In this document: piece after piece, positions 35,120-44,350 of the stretch
Layout: every line of letters starts with the position of its first letter
How positions within the stretch are numbered: position 1 is the stretch's first letter
Source: Eubacterium sp. AF16-48
GTDB lineage: Bacteria; Bacillota; Clostridia; Lachnospirales; Lachnospiraceae
Direction of reading: 5' to 3'
Assembly (NCBI RefSeq): GCF_003479405.1
Contig: NZ_QUHB01000008.1
Location: 71,318 to 135,317, forward strand
DNA: 64,000 nt
Translations under genes and position numbers: made by a program
Notes under the pieces: generated by a model
Databases searched by the model: none
What the model was told of the DNA's origin: nothing
What the model saw: only the letters and a program-made list of their open reading frames with translations

Positions 35120-36295
35120 TTAGTGATGGAATAATCTAATTCCTGTAAATGCCATAGCCATTCCATGTTTATTGCAGGCATCAATAACATCCTGGTCACG
35201 GATAGAACCGCCAGGCTGTGCTACATATTTAACACCACTTTTAGCAGCTCTTTCAATGTTATCACTAAATGGGAAGAAAGCATCGGAACCTAATGTAATT
35301 CCTTCAGCCTGTGATAACCATTCCTGTTTCTCTTCTTTTGTAAATACATCGGGCTTTTCAGTAAACACTCTCTGCCATTCACCATCAGCTAAAATATCCA
35401 TGTATTCATCCCCAATGTAAAGGTCGATGGCATTATCTCTGTCGGCACGCTTCATATCCTCTTTAAAAGGAAGATTAAGAACCTTTGGACACTGACGGAG
35501 AAGCCAGTTATCTGCCTTCTGTCCTGCAAGTCTTACACAGTGGATTCTTGACTGCTGTCCTGCACCTACACCAATAGCCTGTCCGTTTTTAACGAAACAT
35601 ACTGAATTTGACTGGGTATATTTAAGAGTAATCATTGAAATAGCCATGTCAATTTTAGCACTTTCAGGAATATCCTTATTTTCAGTTACAACATTGCTAA
35701 AGAAATCATCATCAATGTTTAATTCATTACGTCCCTGCTCAAAAGTAATTCCAAATACCTGTTTTCTTTCAATTGGGTTAGGAACATAATCAGGGTCAAT
35801 TTCAATAATGGCATAGGCACCACGTTTTTTGCCTTTTAATAATTCTAAAGCTTCAGGTTCATATCCCGGAGCAATAATTCCGTCTGAAAATTCTCTTTTT
35901 ATAAGAGCGGCAGTAGAAACATCACATACATCTGAAAGGGCAATAAAATCGCCGTATGAAGACATTCTGTCAGCACCTCTTGCTCTTGCATATGCAGCAG
36001 CAAGAGGAGATAAGTCACCCAGGTCGTCTACCCAGTAAATCTTAGCTTCAACATCACTAAGAGGAAGACCAACTGCGGCACCGGCAGGAGAAACATGCTT
36101 AAAAGAAGTAGCAGCAGGAAGACCTGTAGCCTTTTTAAGCTCCTTAACTAACTGCCATCCGTTAAAGGCATCAAGGAAATTAATATATCCCGGTTTCCCG
36201 TTTAAAACCTTAATAGGAAGTTCGCCTTCTTCCATAAAAATTCTAGAAGGCTTCTGATTCGGGTTACATCCATATTTTAATTCTAATTCTTTCAT
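35120..36295 (-). CDS. purH: AICAR transformylase, stand-alone (PurH C-terminal domain only)
   Basis: A 391-residue enzyme matching only the formyltransferase half of PurH: LKYGCNPNQKPSRIF, FKHVSPAGAAVG, SDVCDVSTAALIKREF, KYTQSNSVCFVKNGQAIGVGAGQQSRIHCVRLA. It converts AICAR to FAICAR with 10-formyltetrahydrofolate. The IMP cyclohydrolase half is missing and is supplied by the gene just upstream (36362-37075). Both sit under the ZTP riboswitch. AAAGGA precedes the ATG. Confidence 0.9.
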   Translation of the reverse strand: MKELELKYGCNPNQKPSRIFMEEGELPIKVLNGKPGYINFLDAFNGWQLVKELKKATGLPAATSFKHVSPAGAAVGLPLSDVEAKIYWVDDLGDLSPLAAAYARARGADRMSSYGDFIALSDVCDVSTAALIKREFSDGIIAPGYEPEALELLKGKKRGAYAIIEIDPDYVPNPIERKQVFGITFEQGRNELNIDDDFFSNVVTENKDIPESAKIDMAISMITLKYTQSNSVCFVKNGQAIGVGAGQQSRIHCVRLAGQKADNWLLRQCPKVLNLPFKEDMKRADRDNAIDLYIGDEYMDILADGEWQRVFTEKPDVFTKEEKQEWLSQAEGITLGSDAFFPFSDNIERAAKSGVKYVAQPGGSIRDQDVIDACNKHGMAMAFTGIRLFHH

Positions 36296-36361
36296 AATAA
36301 TCCTTTCTGTTCTTTGTAATTGTTATTTAAAAAGTAAAAAATGTTAATGAGTTACATAAAT

Positions 36362-37075
36362 TTATTTGTTTTTGTTAATAATCTTTGTTTCATAAGTTCC
36401 ATCTTCAATATTGATATATCTTACAAACAATGAAACCTTGTTATCCTCATTTAAGCTGTTCCATAACATTTCAGTAAACTGATCCATATCATCCATCATA
36501 GGAACTAACTTAGGTTCTCCCTCAAAAGAAGGAAGAGGATTTCCGTCACATTTATATGTGTGAATAAAATGACCTTCGCCGTTTACAGGATTAGAGTATG
36601 CAAATGTATATCTGTTACAGGCATCAGGATTTCCGTTGTTGCTTTTTAATATAGACATTGCGTAGTTATATGTTCCGTTTTCAACATGCATAATACCTGA
36701 AATTCTAGGTGTATAGTTAGGACCGTCCGGTTCAAACTCACGGGTTCTAAGAGACTGCTCAAAAGTCTGCTGCTTGTCCATAAGTTCGTAGATAGTATCA
36801 GTCTGGTCTCCGTTAGTAACAATAGTCTTGTTTCCAAGAACACGAACAGGAGCGTAGATAATAAGACTTGGGTCAACTAATTTTGAAGGGTCAAAAGCTT
36901 CAGTTCTGATACCTTCTCCATCTGTTACAAAAACTCTGTTTCTGCTGTTTTCGCTTCTTCCCATAATGAAATATGCAGTAACTGCGAACTTTCCATTAGG
37001 AGTTTTTCCAATAACGATTCCACGTCCCGGATAAGAATTTTCCTTTAATTCTTTTTCAAGTGATAACATTTCCAT
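36362..37075 (-). CDS. IMP cyclohydrolase, PurO-like
   Basis: A 237-residue protein beginning MEMLSLEKELKENSYPGRGI and holding YFIMGRSENSRNRVF and YNYAMSILKSNNGNPDACNR, typical of the PurO-like IMP cyclohydrolase family rather than of the PurH MGS-like domain. It closes FAICAR to IMP, the last step of purine synthesis. The gene pair thus replaces bifunctional PurH. First gene after the ZTP riboswitch, with GGAGG before the ATG. Confidence 0.87.
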   Translation of the reverse strand: MEMLSLEKELKENSYPGRGIVIGKTPNGKFAVTAYFIMGRSENSRNRVFVTDGEGIRTEAFDPSKLVDPSLIIYAPVRVLGNKTIVTNGDQTDTIYELMDKQQTFEQSLRTREFEPDGPNYTPRISGIMHVENGTYNYAMSILKSNNGNPDACNRYTFAYSNPVNGEGHFIHTYKCDGNPLPSFEGEPKLVPMMDDMDQFTEMLWNSLNEDNKVSLFVRYINIEDGTYETKIINKNK

Positions 37076-37110
37076 TTATTTTCTTCCTCCATAAATAAAA
37101 AATAAAATAA

Positions 37111-37208
37111 AAACCGTCTGGGAAACCAGAAGGCTGCCCAGGCGGTCGACGAAACTAAATCCATGCTCCCTGTGGTAAATCCACTAATCCGCCAGTCACA
37201 TGGAAGAT
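37111..37208 (-). ncRNA. ZTP (pfl) riboswitch with terminator
   Basis: Read on the minus strand from about 37208, the conserved pfl elements appear in order: GTGACTGGCGG, TAGTGGA, ACCACAGGGAGCA, then CCGCCTGGGCA. The last part also begins a terminator (CCGCCTGGG pairing with CCCAGACGG, then TTTTT, down to about 37111). ZTP/ZMP binding would hold the pseudoknot and prevent the terminator, turning on the downstream purine genes when ZMP builds up from folate shortage. Those genes consume ZMP (AICAR ribotide), matching the known regulon. Confidence 0.93.
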
Positions 37209-37391
37209 ATAAATAGAATAAACGATTTCTTAGGGATTTTCAACAAAAAAATATATATTGAAGAAATTTATTTTTTATATTAGTATATCATAGAGTGAAA
37301 AAAAATTAAGAATGTTAATAGTTTCTTAAGATTTATGAATTATAATTGCCTTCGGCAACAAAAAATATAAAAGAAATTAAAAGGTGAAGAT

Positions 37392-38039
37392 TTGAAAACA
37401 TTAAAAAAAATAATACCATCATATGCAGTAATACCCATTATAATGTCTCTTGTAGTGAATATGATTACGTACTTTGGTACAAGAATTTTTACTACTAAAT
37501 TACATCATTATAATATTAACTGCTTTATTGACGACATGATCCCCTTTACAACATTTATGATATGGATATACGTGTTAAGCTATGTTATATGGGTAGTGGG
37601 ATTTATTGCAATAGGAAGAGAAAACAAAAAAGTATGTTATGAAGTGCTTTTTGGAGAGCAGATTGCAAAGCTTATGTGCTTAGTGATTTTTGTGGCTTTC
37701 CCTACAACACTTATCAGACCGGAATTTGACGTAAATACCTTAAGTGAATGGATGACTAACTTAATATATACTTTAGACAGTCCCGATAATCTTTTTCCGT
37801 CAATACATTGTCTTGAAAGCTGGGTGTGCTTTAGAGGGGCAATGAGATGTAAAAAGGTGGGAAAAGTCTACAAGGTAATTATGCTTATTTTGGCACTTCT
37901 TGTTTTTGCATCAACAGTGATGGTAAAACAGCATGTGTTTGTAGACATAATAGGTGCCATTTTAGTTGTAGAGATAGGATTGGCATTAGCAAAGAGGTTA
38001 AATATATATAAGAAGCTTGATAAAAGCTATAGTGAATAA
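37392..38039 (+). CDS. PAP2-like membrane phosphatase or phosphotransferase
   Basis: A 215-residue membrane protein with about five or six helices. FPSIHCLESW and KQHVFVDIIGA correspond to the PSxH and SxxHxxxD-type motifs of PAP2/inositol-phosphotransferase-like proteins, with His in both. A TTG start follows AGGTGA. First of four genes dedicated to phospholipids, so it probably acts on a lipid phosphate or a lipid head group. Exact activity unknown. Confidence 0.75.
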   Translation: MKTLKKIIPSYAVIPIIMSLVVNMITYFGTRIFTTKLHHYNINCFIDDMIPFTTFMIWIYVLSYVIWVVGFIAIGRENKKVCYEVLFGEQIAKLMCLVIFVAFPTTLIRPEFDVNTLSEWMTNLIYTLDSPDNLFPSIHCLESWVCFRGAMRCKKVGKVYKVIMLILALLVFASTVMVKQHVFVDIIGAILVVEIGLALAKRLNIYKKLDKSYSE

Positions 38040-38048
38040 AGGAGTGGC

Positions 38049-39095
38049 ATGAAGGAGACAAAGAAAAAAATTCTCTGGTCGGTAGTTTTACTGGCATTAA
38101 TAGGTATTACGCTATATGTTATTGTAAAAAGCAACGATTCCCTTACTCTTGAGGGATTTATTCAATATGTGTCTAAGGCTAAAAAACAGTGGATAGTGGC
38201 TGCATTTGGGTGTATGCTGGGATTTATTGTATTTGAAGCATTGGCAGTTAGGGAGTTAAGTAAGGCTTTTGGTTACAAAAGAAAGTTTAGAAAGGCTCTT
38301 GTGTATTCCACATCAGATATTTATTTTTCGGCTATAACACCTTCTGCTACAGGAGGTCAGCCTGCATCAGCCTATTTTATGATGAATGATAAAATTCCCG
38401 GTGCGGTAACTACCATAGTATTGCTTGTAAACTTGACTTTATATACAACATCAATTATTCTTATAGGTATGGTGTGCTTCATCACAAGACCTTATATGTT
38501 TATGCATTTTAGCTTTGTGTCTAAGTGTATGATTGTATTTGGATTTGTGTTTCAGTTTGTACTTATTGCAGTGTTTATTTTACTTGTTTACAAAGAGAAA
38601 ATAATAATGAAAACTGCAAATTTCTTTATGAGACTTTTAAGTAAATTACATCTTATGCACAACATTGAGAAAAAGCAGGAGCATCTCATAGAGGTGGAAA
38701 TGCAGTACAAAGAATGTGCAGCAGCCATAAAAGGTAAATTAAAAAATATTTTGATTGCACTTATATATAATTTCATGCAGAGACTGTCACTTATAATGGT
38801 ATCTGTGTGTGTGTTTATCGCTGTAGGGGGAAGTGCTCATAATATCTACAATGCATTTATCGCTCAGGGATTTGTAGTTTTAGGCTCAAACAGCGTTCCT
38901 ATTCCGGGAGCAGTTGGAGCTGCGGACTATCTTTTTATTGATGGATTTGGTAAAATAATAAATGATAGTGTCAGCATTGAATTACTTAGCAGGGGAATTT
39001 CATTTTACTGCTGCTTAGTTGTCTGCGGATTAATTACATTTGCGGCATCAGTGCTACATAGTTTGAAAGGAATGAAGCAAAAGAAAAAATGTTAG
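38049..39095 (+). CDS. LPG-synthase-TM / UPF0104 membrane protein
   Basis: A 348-residue polytopic protein (about eight helices) of the lysylphosphatidylglycerol synthase transmembrane family: FEALAVRELSKAFG, SAITPSATGGQPASAYFM and SNSVPIPGAVGAADY. It lacks the cytoplasmic aminoacyltransferase domain of MprF, so it is more likely a flippase or lipid-handling protein. AAAGGAG precedes the ATG; the end overlaps pssA by 7 nt. Confidence 0.82.
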   Translation: MKETKKKILWSVVLLALIGITLYVIVKSNDSLTLEGFIQYVSKAKKQWIVAAFGCMLGFIVFEALAVRELSKAFGYKRKFRKALVYSTSDIYFSAITPSATGGQPASAYFMMNDKIPGAVTTIVLLVNLTLYTTSIILIGMVCFITRPYMFMHFSFVSKCMIVFGFVFQFVLIAVFILLVYKEKIIMKTANFFMRLLSKLHLMHNIEKKQEHLIEVEMQYKECAAAIKGKLKNILIALIYNFMQRLSLIMVSVCVFIAVGGSAHNIYNAFIAQGFVVLGSNSVPIPGAVGAADYLFIDGFGKIINDSVSIELLSRGISFYCCLVVCGLITFAASVLHSLKGMKQKKKC

Positions 39096-39793
39096 GTTAT
39101 TGGGATTATACAGTTGTTCTTACATATTGTTCACTATTATCTGCCACTACAGGTATTCTTGTATCTTTGTCAGGGGCAGGACATCCGTATATAGGAGTTA
39201 TGTTTTTATTACTTTGCGGACTTTGCGATACATTTGACGGCAGGGTTGCAAGATCAAAGAAGAACAGAACAGCTAAGGAAAAGGAATTTGGAATACAGAT
39301 TGATTCATTATCAGATTTGGTAGCATTTGGTGTGTTGCCTGTTTGTGTGGGAATGGCACTCTATAAAAGAGATATGTTTGATATAGAAGCTTTAAGCCAT
39401 CACAAAAGTGTACTTGCATGTGTTCCCCTTGCGGTTATTATTGCAGTAAGTGCCATATTTGTTTTAGCAGCACTGGTAAGACTGGCATATTTTAACATAA
39501 CAGTTGAGGAAACCCAGGGAGAGGGATTAGGAGACAAGAAGCATTACTATGGCTTGCCTGTTACATCCACAGCACTTATTTTCCCTACATTTTTACTGGC
39601 AAGACATATTCTTTATCTTAATCATGTAAACATTTCATTTGTTTATTATATATTGTTGCTTATAGTTGCAGTGCTTTTTGTTCTTAAGTTTAAATTAAAG
39701 AAACCGGGAACAATGATGATATACTTTTTAGTAGGTATTGGTGCTGTTGAATTTATTGCAGTTATTTTATTAAAGTTTTTTGCAAATAGATAG
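39089..39793 (+). CDS. pssA: CDP-diacylglycerol-serine O-phosphatidyltransferase
   Basis: A 234-residue integral membrane CDP-alcohol phosphatidyltransferase with the complete motif D47-x2-D50-G-x2-A-R...G68-x3-D72-x3-D76 (CDTFDGRVARS, GIQIDSLSD). It makes phosphatidylserine from CDP-diacylglycerol and serine. The serine specificity is inferred from the psd gene that follows 3 nt later. Confidence 0.88.
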   Translation: MLGYWDYTVVLTYCSLLSATTGILVSLSGAGHPYIGVMFLLLCGLCDTFDGRVARSKKNRTAKEKEFGIQIDSLSDLVAFGVLPVCVGMALYKRDMFDIEALSHHKSVLACVPLAVIIAVSAIFVLAALVRLAYFNITVEETQGEGLGDKKHYYGLPVTSTALIFPTFLLARHILYLNHVNISFVYYILLLIVAVLFVLKFKLKKPGTMMIYFLVGIGAVEFIAVILLKFFANR

Positions 39794-39795
39794 TT

Positions 39796-40629
39796 ATGGA
39801 TAATATAAAAGAAAGTTCAGGAATTTTAAAATTTTTATATAATACTGTTCCGGGAAGAGCAGTGCTTAAAGTAATTACAAGCCCCACCATTTCAAAAATT
39901 GGCGGGGCTTATATGGATTCAAAATTATCCACCATACACATTAAGGGATTTATAAAGAATAATAATATAGATATGAGCCAGTATGAGAAGGCGAAGTATA
40001 AATCCTTTAATGAATTTTTCACAAGAAAAATATTGCCGGAGAAGAGACCGGTGTGTAAGGATGAGGATGCCCTTATTTCACCATGTGACGGAAGACTTTC
40101 GGCATATCACATAGACAGTGATTCCCGGTTTTATATTAAGAAAAGCAGATACAGTATTCAGGACTTATTGCAGGGTAGCAAGGCAGCAGCGGATTATAAT
40201 GGCGGAATATGTCTTATACTAAGATTATGTGTGGATGATTACCACAGATATGGAAATATAGATGACGGAGTTATTCTTGAAAACAAATATATCAGGGGAA
40301 AGCTTCACACCGTAAGACCTATAGCGGTAAACAGATATCCGGTTTTTGTGCAAAACAGCAGGGAGTATACCATAATAAAAACTAAAAATTTTGGAAGGGT
40401 AGCTCAAATTGAAGTTGGAGCCCTTATGATAGGCAAAATCAAAAATCACTCAAAGTCAGGCAGTGTAATTAAGGGAACGGAAAAGGGAATGTTTCTGTAC
40501 GGCGGTTCCACTATAGTGCTTTTATTTGAAAAGGATACGGTATCCATACCTGAAAAGTATTTTGAGGAAACTGAAAATGACAGGGAAGTAATAGTTAAAT
40601 ATGGAAGCAAAATTGGTGGCAGAGCATAA
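39796..40629 (+). CDS. psd: Phosphatidylserine decarboxylase proenzyme
   Basis: A 277-residue proenzyme with FNEFFTRKI and SPCDGRLSAY near the N-terminus, DDYHRYGNIDDG, QIEVGALMIGKI and the self-cleavage motif GGST (residues 236-239), where Ser238 becomes the pyruvoyl group. It turns phosphatidylserine into phosphatidylethanolamine on the membrane. It starts 3 nt after pssA with a poor ribosome site, so it depends on coupled translation. Confidence 0.92.
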   Translation: MDNIKESSGILKFLYNTVPGRAVLKVITSPTISKIGGAYMDSKLSTIHIKGFIKNNNIDMSQYEKAKYKSFNEFFTRKILPEKRPVCKDEDALISPCDGRLSAYHIDSDSRFYIKKSRYSIQDLLQGSKAAADYNGGICLILRLCVDDYHRYGNIDDGVILENKYIRGKLHTVRPIAVNRYPVFVQNSREYTIIKTKNFGRVAQIEVGALMIGKIKNHSKSGSVIKGTEKGMFLYGGSTIVLLFEKDTVSIPEKYFEETENDREVIVKYGSKIGGRA

Positions 40630-40630
40630 T

Positions 40631-41527
40631 CTACCACCATTTCTTTTTCTTAAAAACAACACAGAGAACTATAACAAGCAAGGTACTAAAGGCAAAAAGA
40701 CCCGGGTATCCGTATGCCCACTTAAGCTCAGGCATTGCCTCAAAATTCATGCCATACCATCCTGTAATAAGGGTAAGAGGCATAAAGATAGTAGTTACAA
40801 CAGTGAGAAACTTCATAATAAGATTCTGGTGAACATCAAGCTGTTGCTGGTAAACATCCCGGATTTGGGAAGTGTATTCCCAGATTTGTTCGGATTCGTG
40901 ACTAAACAGGGACACTTTTTTTTCTAACACAGAAAAAAGCTGTTTGGAATCTTCATCAATCAGTCCCTTTGTATCATCAGCCAAGCACCCGCATATACCT
41001 TCAATTTGAATGTAATAGTGGTGTAACCGCAGGGTTTTACTACGATAGGTTGTAATATCTCTTATTAAGGTGTTCATTTTATCATTAAAAATGCTAAGCT
41101 CTAACTGAATAAGATTTTGTTGCAGGGAATTGATTTTTTCTAAATCCTTTGACATAACAAAATCAAGAACAAAAAAAAGACAGGCCCCCGGAGATATCAT
41201 TTTTTCACAGTTTGCAGCTATAATATCATCAACCATATCCTTAAGATAATTATTTTTGTCAATGAAAATAATATAGCTTGGGGTATAAATAAACCGTATA
41301 AGGCAGGGAGGAGCCATTAAAATATCAGGAATGTTGATATATCCGTATAAAAAATCTGAGAATATTTCAATTTTTGAAAAATGAAAATCGGAAAAAATCA
41401 TGGGTATTCTTGGAACATAATTATTAATAATATCATAATGAGTTGCCAAATCTAATGGAATAACTGCCATAAAATTGTCTGTTAGTATTTCAGAATTTTC
41501 TAAATTGTTGTTTATATCGTAAAACAT
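40631..41527 (-). CDS. corA: CorA-family magnesium/cobalt transporter
   Basis: A 298-residue protein with a long cytoplasmic helical part and two C-terminal helices. The selectivity motif YGMNFEAMPELKW lies between them, followed by a basic end (KKKKWW). CorA forms pentameric Mg2+ channels. GGGAG precedes the ATG. It converges on psd with a 1-nt gap and no clear terminator. Confidence 0.9.
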   Translation of the reverse strand: MFYDINNNLENSEILTDNFMAVIPLDLATHYDIINNYVPRIPMIFSDFHFSKIEIFSDFLYGYINIPDILMAPPCLIRFIYTPSYIIFIDKNNYLKDMVDDIIAANCEKMISPGACLFFVLDFVMSKDLEKINSLQQNLIQLELSIFNDKMNTLIRDITTYRSKTLRLHHYYIQIEGICGCLADDTKGLIDEDSKQLFSVLEKKVSLFSHESEQIWEYTSQIRDVYQQQLDVHQNLIMKFLTVVTTIFMPLTLITGWYGMNFEAMPELKWAYGYPGLFAFSTLLVIVLCVVFKKKKWW

Positions 41528-41611
41528 ATAAGCTCCCTACTTTGCAAAATATACGTTATATATATTGTGTAGAAAAAGATGTTTTAATCATAAAAAGTGC
41601 GTTATAATTAG

Positions 41612-41697
41612 AGGAGGAAACAAAATGAACGAAGTTCATTTTCTAAAGATGTTTCCGACGAAATGCCGCTGACCGGAGGGAGGGGGCGCTACAATTA
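41612..41697 (+). repeat. 86-bp dispersed element, copy 3
   Basis: Same order of blocks as the pair at 4961-5132: AGGAGGAAAC, palindrome ATGAACGAAGTTCAT, GTTTCCGACGA, TGCCGCTGACCGGAGGGAGG, GGGCGCTACAATT. TATAAT at 41603-41608 stands just upstream, so transcription would begin near GGAAAC. The internal ATG (41625) opens a 15-residue frame. It ends 10 nt before the pncC start codon. Confidence 0.8.
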
Positions 41698-41707
41698 AGG
41701 AGGAATT

Positions 41708-42181
41708 ATGGACAAAAAAGAAGAACTGGTAAAGTTGTTAATAGATAAAAAATATACAATATCTTTTGCGGAAAGCTGTACAGGTGGAAAAATGGCAGCA
41801 GCAATTGTGGATGTAGCGGATGCATCAAAGGTTTTAAATGCAAGTTTTGTAACCTATGCAAATGAGGCAAAAATAAAATATGCCGGAGTTTCTTCGGAAA
41901 CCCTTGAAAAATACGGTGCAGTAAGTGAAGAAACCGCCGGAGAAATGGCTAAGGGCACAGCTAAGGCAAATGGAGCACAGATTGCCGTAGGAATATCAGG
42001 AATAGCAGGTCCTACAGGGGGGACAAAGGATAAGCCTGTAGGTACGGTATGCTTTGGATATTTTATGGAGGGAAGACTTTGGACGGAAACTGTGGTATTT
42101 CCTGACAGGGGACGGAATATAGTTAGGGATATGAGTGTGGAACATGTAATGGATGTGCTGATAAATGAATTGAAGAAATAA
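41708..42181 (+). CDS. pncC: Nicotinamide-nucleotide amidase (CinA C-terminal type)
   Basis: A 157-residue protein equal to the C-terminal CinA domain: ISFAESCTGGKMAAAIVD, YGAVSEETAGEMAKG and GISGIAGPTGGTKDKPVGTV. It hydrolyses NMN to nicotinate mononucleotide, a pyridine-nucleotide salvage step. AAGGAGG before the ATG comes just after repeat copy 3. Stand-alone form, no N-terminal CinA domain. Confidence 0.9.
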   Translation: MDKKEELVKLLIDKKYTISFAESCTGGKMAAAIVDVADASKVLNASFVTYANEAKIKYAGVSSETLEKYGAVSEETAGEMAKGTAKANGAQIAVGISGIAGPTGGTKDKPVGTVCFGYFMEGRLWTETVVFPDRGRNIVRDMSVEHVMDVLINELKK

Positions 42182-42235
42182 GGGTTATGTGTTAAAATCT
42201 TCTTTACGATGATTAATGGAAGGTGGGATTAAGAT

Positions 42236-43159
42236 ATGCCAATTAAAGTAAAACAGAGTCTCCCGGCAAGGGATATTTTAGAGAAAGAGAATATATTTGT
42301 AATGACAGAAACAAGAGCCATGACTCAGGATATCAGACCTCTTAAAGTTCTTGTTTTAAATCTGATGCCTACCAAAATCGTTACTGAGACACAGATTTTA
42401 AGAAAATTATCTAATACACCTCTTCAGATAGAGGTAGAATTTCTACAGACGGCAACATACCGTTCAAAACATACAGACAAAAGCCACTTAGATGAATTTT
42501 ATAAGACTTTTGACGAGGTTTCAAACAAGTATTTTGACGGATTAATAATAACAGGAGCGCCTCTTGATTTTGTGGATTATGAGGATGTGGAATACTGGGA
42601 TGAAATATGTGAAATTATGGAGTGGTCCAAAAAGCATGTACATTGTACTTTCTATTTATGCTGGGGTGCTTTTGCAGGACTTTATTATCACTATGGCATA
42701 AGAAAAAGAGACCGTGTTCCAAAGCTTTCAGGAATTTATAAGCATAAAATTTTAAAGAAGAAATCCCCTTTGTTCAGAGGCTTTGATGATGAGTTTTATG
42801 CACCTCATTCCAGGGCAACAGAAGTTACAAGAGAGCAGATTTTGGCGGAGCCGGCACTGGAATTAATGGCAGAGTCAGATGAGGCAGGGGTAGCAATAGT
42901 CAAATCGAAAGATAGCAGACAGTTTTATGTTTTATGTCATACGGAATATGATGCAGACACTCTTAAGCTTGAATATGAGAGAGATACTCAAAAAGGCATG
43001 AACCCTCAGCTTCCGGTAAATTACTTTCCGGATGATGATCCCACAAAGGAACCGGTGGTAAACTGGCGCTCAGCAGGTCAGTTGTTGTGGACTAACTGGA
43101 TTAACTACTACGTATACCAGACTACGCCGTATGATATTAATGATGTTGAAAACGAATAG
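42236..43159 (+). CDS. metA: Homoserine O-acyltransferase with Asp at the specificity position
   Basis: A 307-residue MetA: MPIKVKQSLPARDIL, LMPTKIVTETQ, catalytic Cys142 in YLCWGAFAGLYYHYG, and APHSRATEV. It activates homoserine for methionine synthesis. In the studied enzymes residue 111 chooses the donor (Glu for acetyl-CoA, Gly for succinyl-CoA); here it is Asp111 (TGAPLDF). Asp probably still favours acetyl-CoA, but this is inference. GGAAGGTGG precedes the ATG. Confidence 0.92.
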   Translation: MPIKVKQSLPARDILEKENIFVMTETRAMTQDIRPLKVLVLNLMPTKIVTETQILRKLSNTPLQIEVEFLQTATYRSKHTDKSHLDEFYKTFDEVSNKYFDGLIITGAPLDFVDYEDVEYWDEICEIMEWSKKHVHCTFYLCWGAFAGLYYHYGIRKRDRVPKLSGIYKHKILKKKSPLFRGFDDEFYAPHSRATEVTREQILAEPALELMAESDEAGVAIVKSKDSRQFYVLCHTEYDADTLKLEYERDTQKGMNPQLPVNYFPDDDPTKEPVVNWRSAGQLLWTNWINYYVYQTTPYDINDVENE

Positions 43160-43170
43160 GGAGAAATATT

Positions 43171-44175
43171 ATGATTAAAATTATAGCAGACAGCACCTGC
43201 GATTTATCAGATGAATTAATAAAAAAATATGATATAGATATTCTTCCATTGTATATTCACATGGGAGATAAGGAATATAAGGACAAGCTTGAAATAACTC
43301 CTGAGGAGATATACAGATGGTCTGATGAAAACCACACTACACCAAAGACAGCGGCACCTTCTATTGAGGATGCCATGAATATAATTGAAAAATATCAGAA
43401 GCAGGGTGATGACATTATTATGTTTGCCATATCGGAAGATATGTCAACATCAGCTAATGTTATGAGAATGGCGGCAGATAATTTAGATTACAGTGATCAT
43501 GTGTATGTTATTAATTCAGAAAGCCTTTCCACGGGAATTGGTCTTTTAGTTATTGAGGCAGCAGTTATGGCACAAAAAGACAAAAGTCCTCAGGATATTG
43601 TGGAAACGATTGAAGCCTATAAGCCTTATGTAAGGGCAAGCTTTGTGGTAGATACGCTTAAATATCTTCACAGAGGAGGACGTTGTTCTTCTACAGCAAC
43701 GTTAGTTGGAGGAGTTCTTAAGTTAAAGCCAAGAATTGTAGTTGAAAACGGAAAAATGTTAGCTGACAAAAAATACCGTGGAAAAATTGATAAGGTAATT
43801 GTTCAGTATGTAAAGGATTTGGAAAATGCCTTACTTCATGCCAAAAAGGACAGGGTATTTATTACCCATTCAGGATGTGATGATGAAGTTGTAAACATTG
43901 TAAAGAAGTATTTAAAAGACCTTCATCATTTCAAAAATATATATGTTACTAATGCAGGAGGTGTAATATCCAGCCACTGCGGACCGGGAACATTGGGAGT
44001 TTTGTTTATTGCCGCAGGAGAGAAGCATGGTCCATATGATAAAAAGTTTGATGCTAACAAAAACGGCATAATGGAAGACCATGAAAAGGCTGCAGAAGAT
44101 GCTTACATCAGACATTTAGTAGAAAAGGAAAAGCGTGACAGTGGCGAGGAAGAGCAGGAGGAAGAAGACTTCTAA
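43171..44175 (+). CDS. DegV-family fatty-acid-binding protein, long form
   Basis: A 334-residue DegV protein: MIKIIADSTCDLSDELI, TTPKTAAPSIEDAM, SEDMSTSANVMRMA, HRGGRCSSTATLVGGVLKLKP. About 50 residues longer than its paralogue at 11230, with an extra acidic C-terminal tail (after residue 285, NKNGIMEDHEKAAEDA). Starts 11 nt after metA with GGGAG, so probably the same transcript. Presumed fatty-acid carrier. Confidence 0.88.
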   Translation: MIKIIADSTCDLSDELIKKYDIDILPLYIHMGDKEYKDKLEITPEEIYRWSDENHTTPKTAAPSIEDAMNIIEKYQKQGDDIIMFAISEDMSTSANVMRMAADNLDYSDHVYVINSESLSTGIGLLVIEAAVMAQKDKSPQDIVETIEAYKPYVRASFVVDTLKYLHRGGRCSSTATLVGGVLKLKPRIVVENGKMLADKKYRGKIDKVIVQYVKDLENALLHAKKDRVFITHSGCDDEVVNIVKKYLKDLHHFKNIYVTNAGGVISSHCGPGTLGVLFIAAGEKHGPYDKKFDANKNGIMEDHEKAAEDAYIRHLVEKEKRDSGEEEQEEEDF

Positions 44176-44350
44176 GGATATGTCACATAAAATTGACGGT
44201 TTCAACAATAAACACCAAAATATTCTTGTTTATTCTGCCTATGACATTTAACTATAAAAAGTAGTATACTTATATTAGGAAAAAAATTGATTAGAAAATG
44301 TTAGATTGGGTATAAATAAAACTAAGAGATAAGTAAAAGAGGTGTTTAGA

